Source: a virus. From it: 33,714 nt of DNA. Location: positions 1 through 33,714 of the IMG/VR virus record IMGVR_UViG_3300042934_000204. One strand, written 5' to 3'. A program made the position numbers and the translations under genes. Below the pieces are notes generated by a model that saw only the letters and a list, made by a program, of their open reading frames with translations, had not been told where the DNA came from and searched no databases. Positions 31,338 to 33,714 of the stretch are shown here, in pieces. The stretch's first letter is position 1, and each line of letters begins with the position of its first letter.

Positions 31338-31366
31338 TGGTGAGGCTCCTCGGTTGTTCGAAAGGG

Positions 31367-31615
31367 TTAAGCAGCTGAAAGTGATTGGCTGGGCGAAGAA
31401 CTGATCTGCGCCCATGGAAACGATGGGCAAAGGTCGGCCTTCTTGATCTGGCCTTCGGTTAAGGCCTCGATTTGCAGGGCACGCTTCGCCGGGACTGCTC
31501 GCTCACCGGAACACCATTGGTTCACGGTGGGTGCTGTTACCCGCAGCAGGCGCGCCATCTCCGCCTGGCTGCCCAGCAAGCGGGATGCTTCTTTGGCTGC
31601 TTCTGCTGATTTCAT
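31367..31615 (-). CDS. cro: Cro-like repressor (YdaS-type helix-turn-helix)
   Basis: An 82-aa protein starting MKSAEAAKEASRLLGSQAEM. The helix-turn-helix is SQAEMARLLRVTAPTVNQWC (about 16-35), with the trailing VPAKRALQIEALTEG as in YdaS/Cro-type proteins. It diverges from the cI-like gene and is the first gene from pR, with AGGAGA before its start. It should repress the maintenance promoter during lytic growth. Confidence 0.85.
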   Translation of the reverse strand: MKSAEAAKEASRLLGSQAEMARLLRVTAPTVNQWCSGERAVPAKRALQIEALTEGQIKKADLCPSFPWAQISSSPSQSLSAA

Positions 31616-31641
31616 GAGTTCTCTCCTGGAGATTTGGGATG

Positions 31642-31670
31642 AATATAAGGCATTACCTTATCGCAAACAA
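31642..31670 (-). promoter_or_regulatory. Early promoter pR
   Basis: Minus strand: TTGTTT (31665-31670), a 17-bp spacer and TATATT (31642-31647). An operator-like palindrome, TAAGG-N5-CCTTA, fills the spacer (31646-31660). It drives cro and the early operon. Confidence 0.6.
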
Positions 31671-31718
31671 GCCATTGCCTAACCGATATGCCGATAGGCC
31701 TAATTAGGCAATGCTTAC
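31646..31718. promoter_or_regulatory. OR operator cluster (three related 15-bp sites)
   Basis: Sites: TAAGGCATTACCTTA at 31646-31660; TTAGGCAATGGCTTG on the minus strand at 31668-31682; TTAGGCAATGCTTAC at 31704-31718, overlapping the repressor start codon. The same motif recurs at 33543-33581. Confidence 0.7.
31675..31704 (+). promoter_or_regulatory. Candidate pRM with leaderless start
   Basis: TTGCCT (31675-31680), an 18-bp spacer and CCTAAT (31699-31704). The start of transcription would fall at about 31711, the A of the repressor ATG. No Shine-Dalgarno precedes that ATG, as expected of a leaderless message like lambda cI from pRM. Confidence 0.45.
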
Positions 31719-32553
31719 CGGACCGGATTTAGGCGCCGCCATCGAGGCCGCGCGGATAGCCAAGGGCGTATCCAAAAAAAGACTCGCAGACGACTTCCAG
31801 GTGAAGCCTCCGTCGGTGCAGGGCTGGGTAAAAAACGGCCGTATCGACAAGTCGAAGCTGATGGATGTGATTGCCTACTTCGCCGATGTTGTGAGTCCTG
31901 AGCACTGGGGGCTGCGACCAGGCTTCTCCTACGAAAACATCCCCGATGATTTGGGTGCTGCGGTCGACCAGGGCCCCGCTCTTTCTGCGTCCGAACTGGT
32001 TCGCGGCATGTTGTCATCGCAAGGGAAAGGGCTTTCGGAGGAGTCTCGTCGTCGCCTGCTGGCTGCCGCCGAGGCTGATGATGGTGGCGGTGTAATCGAG
32101 CTGGATTATTACCGACCAGGTGCGGTGGGTGATGAGGTGTGGATCGCCCACTACGACGTTCGGGCGGCGATGGGTGGCGGACAGATCCCGCACGACTATC
32201 CTGAAATGCTCCAGGACATCCGAGTTAGCCCCCAGCACTTGCGCGAAATGGGCGTCGAATTCAAAGAACACTTCCACCTGAAGATGGTGACGGGCTGGGG
32301 TCAGTCAATGGCGCCAACGATTAAGCACCGCGACCCGCTTCTGGTGGACGTCAGCATTCGTGAGTTTGTTGGTGATGGGATTTACATGTTCACCTGGGAC
32401 GGCCACCTTTACATCAAGCGGCTCCAGTGGCTAGGCGACGACCAGCTCAGCATGATCTCGGATAACGCTCTTCATCCGCCACGGACAATACGTGCCGAGG
32501 ACGCCTACATCCAGGCGAGAGTTCTCTTGGTGTGGAATGCAAATTTGGTTTAG
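31711..32553 (+). CDS. cI: CI-like repressor with S24 peptidase domain
   Basis: A 280-aa protein. The N-terminal helix-turn-helix is SKKRLADDFQVKPPSVQGWV (21-40). The C-terminal LexA/S24 domain has GWGQSMAPTIKHRDPLLVDV (Ser199) and GHLYIKRLQW (Lys236). In the linker the usual Ala-Gly or Cys-Gly cleavage pair is absent; the aligned segment reads VRAAMGGGQ (150-158). Self-cleavage may therefore be weak or use another bond. An operator overlaps the start codon, which suggests autoregulation. Confidence 0.9.
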   Translation: MLTGPDLGAAIEAARIAKGVSKKRLADDFQVKPPSVQGWVKNGRIDKSKLMDVIAYFADVVSPEHWGLRPGFSYENIPDDLGAAVDQGPALSASELVRGMLSSQGKGLSEESRRRLLAAAEADDGGGVIELDYYRPGAVGDEVWIAHYDVRAAMGGGQIPHDYPEMLQDIRVSPQHLREMGVEFKEHFHLKMVTGWGQSMAPTIKHRDPLLVDVSIREFVGDGIYMFTWDGHLYIKRLQWLGDDQLSMISDNALHPPRTIRAEDAYIQARVLLVWNANLV

Positions 32554-32590
32554 CCCGGCGCGGCCGTGGCGTATTCGAGGATGGATTGGC

Positions 32591-33073
32591 ATGAAAGGAT
32601 TCGGGGCCGTAGCGCTTATGTTTGGCTTATTCACGGTATCGTTCGCCGAGGCTGGAGTATTTGAAGACGCAACCGATCGTTTTACCGGGGTTAGATCGGT
32701 TGCCTGGAACACGATACCCACAGAGCCAGAAACCTTTGCAGTTGCCACGTCGGCTTACTATTCGAAAGGCTCGCCTGCCCCCAACGAGTACCTCGTGCAG
32801 ATCATCACCTATTCGGACTCCGCACAGTTTGACCGGTGTCCATATGTCGACTGGTTGGTGGATGGTGAGCCCCTGGCGGATCTTCGGACAACATACAGTC
32901 ATGACAGTGGCGGGCTGGCAACAATCGAGCGATTCGTACTGAAGCCCGACCGAGCTATGCTGGCAAAGCTCACAGCAGCAAAACTGGTGGAATTCAAGGT
33001 CTGCAACGTCGAAAGTTCGATCAGCCGAGACGACATAGACGGCATGCGCAAGGTCCTCGAAAAAACCCAATAG
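32591..33073 (+). CDS. Secreted protein downstream of cI (lysogenic conversion candidate)
   Basis: A 160-aa protein with a signal peptide (MKGFGAVALMFGLFTVSFAE, cleavage near AEA-G). The mature part of about 138 residues is rich in acidic and aromatic residues and has two Cys (FDRCPYVDW and FKVCNVESS) that may form a disulfide. I recognise no family. It follows cI by 37 bases in the same direction and ends at a terminator, so it is likely co-expressed with the repressor in the lysogen. ATG 32591 is chosen because the signal peptide starts there; a longer frame overlaps cI. Confidence 0.7.
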   Translation: MKGFGAVALMFGLFTVSFAEAGVFEDATDRFTGVRSVAWNTIPTEPETFAVATSAYYSKGSPAPNEYLVQIITYSDSAQFDRCPYVDWLVDGEPLADLRTTYSHDSGGLATIERFVLKPDRAMLAKLTAAKLVEFKVCNVESSISRDDIDGMRKVLEKTQ

Positions 33074-33084
33074 ATACCTCACAG

Positions 33085-33109
33085 AAAGCCCGCCGCATCA
33101 GCGGGCTTT
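33085..33109. terminator. Bidirectional terminator between convergent genes
   Basis: AAAGCCCGC, a 7-base loop and GCGGGCTTT, with six T on the plus strand and AAA on the other side. It ends the cI operon and the convergent DUF1654-like gene. Confidence 0.85.
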
Positions 33110-33116
33110 TTTAATG

Positions 33117-33425
33117 TCAGAAGGGCGCGGCCTCCTCTACCCTCTCGATCAGCTCGACCGGCCGATCCTCTTCGGCGCACGCTTCCCACCTCAGCGTCAC
33201 CGACTCATCGTCGTTGAACGTCATGTCTATACCGTCCGTCTCGGATAGAACACCCATAACCTCCTCCCACTCCCGATCCCCGTCGCTGTCCAGGCGATAA
33301 ATCGTCACCCAGCGCTGAATCTGCGCCACCGGGTGGTTGATCATGTTCGAAAGCCTCAAGCTGAGCCTATCTAGACCGGTCATTTCCCGCTGGGATGCTT
33401 CTTTTTTGTCCGCCTGCTTCGCCAT
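33117..33425 (-). CDS. DUF1654-like protein under a LexA box
   Basis: A 102-aa acidic protein beginning MAKQADKKEASQREMTGLDR. The core LDRLSLRLSNMINHPVAQIQ, then RWVTIYRLDSDGDREWEEVM, matches what I know as DUF1654, a family largely restricted to Pseudomonas and its phages. The ATG at 33425 has AGGAGGTG six bases upstream. A LexA box (33444-33459) covers the promoter region, so expression should follow DNA damage. It lies next to OL and converges on the cI operon. No enzymatic motif; a role as an SOS-induced regulator is inferred. Confidence 0.78.
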   Translation of the reverse strand: MAKQADKKEASQREMTGLDRLSLRLSNMINHPVAQIQRWVTIYRLDSDGDREWEEVMGVLSETDGIDMTFNDDESVTLRWEACAEEDRPVELIERVEEAAPF

Positions 33426-33443
33426 TCCACACCTCCTATATTG

Positions 33444-33459
33444 CTGTATATCCATACAG
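33444..33459. promoter_or_regulatory. LexA box (SOS operator)
   Basis: CTGTATATCCATACAG matches the LexA consensus CTGT-N8-ACAG, with the A/T-rich alternating core preserved at all but the two central C positions. It lies 19 bases upstream of the DUF1654-like start codon. Confidence 0.8.
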
Positions 33460-33532
33460 GTTTAGCAAAGCCTATCTCAGTGGGCCAGAAAAGTAACCCC
33501 TCCCACAGGGCAATTCTCGAAAGGAGAAAAAC

Positions 33533-33694
33533 ATGAAAATAATTAGGCATTACCTATTTACAGATATTAGGCATTGGCTTATTGTTCATCCATCGAGACG
33601 CCACAGCGACTCGCCAGGGCCTCAACAGACCCACCGCTCTTTAGATCCACCCCCTGCCGGATTACCACCGGCCCAGATTCAAAGGCAGCGATGA
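33533..33694 (+). CDS. Possible 53-aa ORF spanning OL
   Basis: ATG 33533 has a near-ideal Shine-Dalgarno (AAGGAG, 33521-33526, spacing six). The frame runs 53 codons: MKIIRHYLFTDIRHWLIVHP, then an Arg/Pro-rich tail. Both operator sites are read in the same frame and encode the repeated IRHYL/IRHWL. The predicted pL start lies after this ATG, so another promoter would be needed. It may be a remnant or chance frame. Confidence 0.3.
   Translation: MKIIRHYLFTDIRHWLIVHPSRRHSDSPGPQQTHRSLDPPPAGLPPAQIQRQR
33543..33581. promoter_or_regulatory. OL operator cluster (two related 15-bp sites)
   Basis: TTAGGCATTACCTAT at 33543-33557 and TTAGGCATTGGCTTA at 33567-33581, centres 24 bp apart. They share the motif of the OR sites. 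The second lies between the -35 and -10 of the proposed pL. Confidence 0.7.
33557..33585 (+). promoter_or_regulatory. Candidate pL promoter
   Basis: TTTACA (33557-33562), a 17-bp spacer and TATTGT (33580-33585) on the plus strand, pointing out of the window. The spacer is filled by an operator site, the same arrangement as at pR. Confidence 0.55.
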
Positions 33695-33712
33695 ACCGGC
33701 CTTAACGGTTCA
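33692..33712. repeat. Inverted repeat downstream of pL
   Basis: TGAACCG-N7-CGGTTCA, a perfect 7-bp stem at the very end of the window. It would be near the 5' end of the pL transcript. Whether a T run follows cannot be seen. Confidence 0.5.
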
Positions 33713-33714
33713 GA

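Noticed and set aside
1-33714. CRISPR arrays, tRNA genes and insertion sequences
   Set aside because: No spaced repeat array, tRNA cloverleaf or transposase with terminal inverted repeats was seen on either strand.

Overview
The window is most of the genome of a temperate, lambda-like siphovirus (prophage), very probably from a Pseudomonas host. The host call rests on the moderately high GC, a DUF1654-type protein, a Protein L-like small protein and the general look of the tail and lysis proteins; it is inference, since no host gene is visible. Nearly all genes lie on the minus strand, so the phage map reads from right to left. The window starts inside the spanin gene Rz and ends just past an operator cluster that behaves like lambda OL. 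No integrase or attachment site is present.

Right end, control region (about 30.7-33.7 kb): a CI-like repressor with an S24 peptidase domain (31711-32553, +) is followed by a secreted accessory protein (32591-33073, +). A Cro-like protein (31367-31615, -) diverges from the repressor. Five related 15-bp operator-like sites sit in two clusters, around 31646-31718 (pR/pRM) and 33543-33581 (pL). A 102-aa DUF1654-like gene (33117-33425, -) has a near-consensus LexA box in front of it. The repressor linker lacks an Ala-Gly or Cys-Gly cleavage dipeptide, so the LexA-controlled gene is a candidate for the real SOS trigger.

Early operon (26-31.4 kb, all minus): a ribbon-helix-helix-like protein, a small unknown, a Rha/antirepressor protein, an O-like replication protein with iteron-like repeats inside its gene, a DnaC-like helicase loader, NinB, NinG and a Q-position regulator. 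The order follows lambda (cro, cII position, O, P, nin, Q). A promoter with an 8-bp tandem repeat in its spacer follows the Q-position gene and is a good pR' candidate.

Late operon (0-26 kb, all minus apart from two genes): small secreted protein, two small membrane proteins (holin candidates), zinc-ribbon protein, terminase small and large subunits, portal, SPP1 gp7-like protein, scaffold, major capsid, connector genes, tail terminator, major tail protein, tail assembly chaperones G and GT (with a canonical -1 slippery heptamer), tape measure, tail tip proteins M, L, K, I and J, tail fibre genes, SleB-type endolysin, and Rz with nested Rz1. Intrinsic terminators interrupt this operon at several places, some fused to the next ribosome binding site, which fits processive antitermination by Q. 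Between K and I lies an accessory (moron) island of about 1.25 kb with a lipoprotein, two genes on the opposite strand and a 45-aa gene.

The least explained signals are a duplicated 43-bp operator-like module (24.66 and 30.73 kb), 11-bp phased repeats in the replication gene, an oop-like promoter-terminator pair at 30.78-30.86 kb, and the LexA-box/DUF1654 arrangement.
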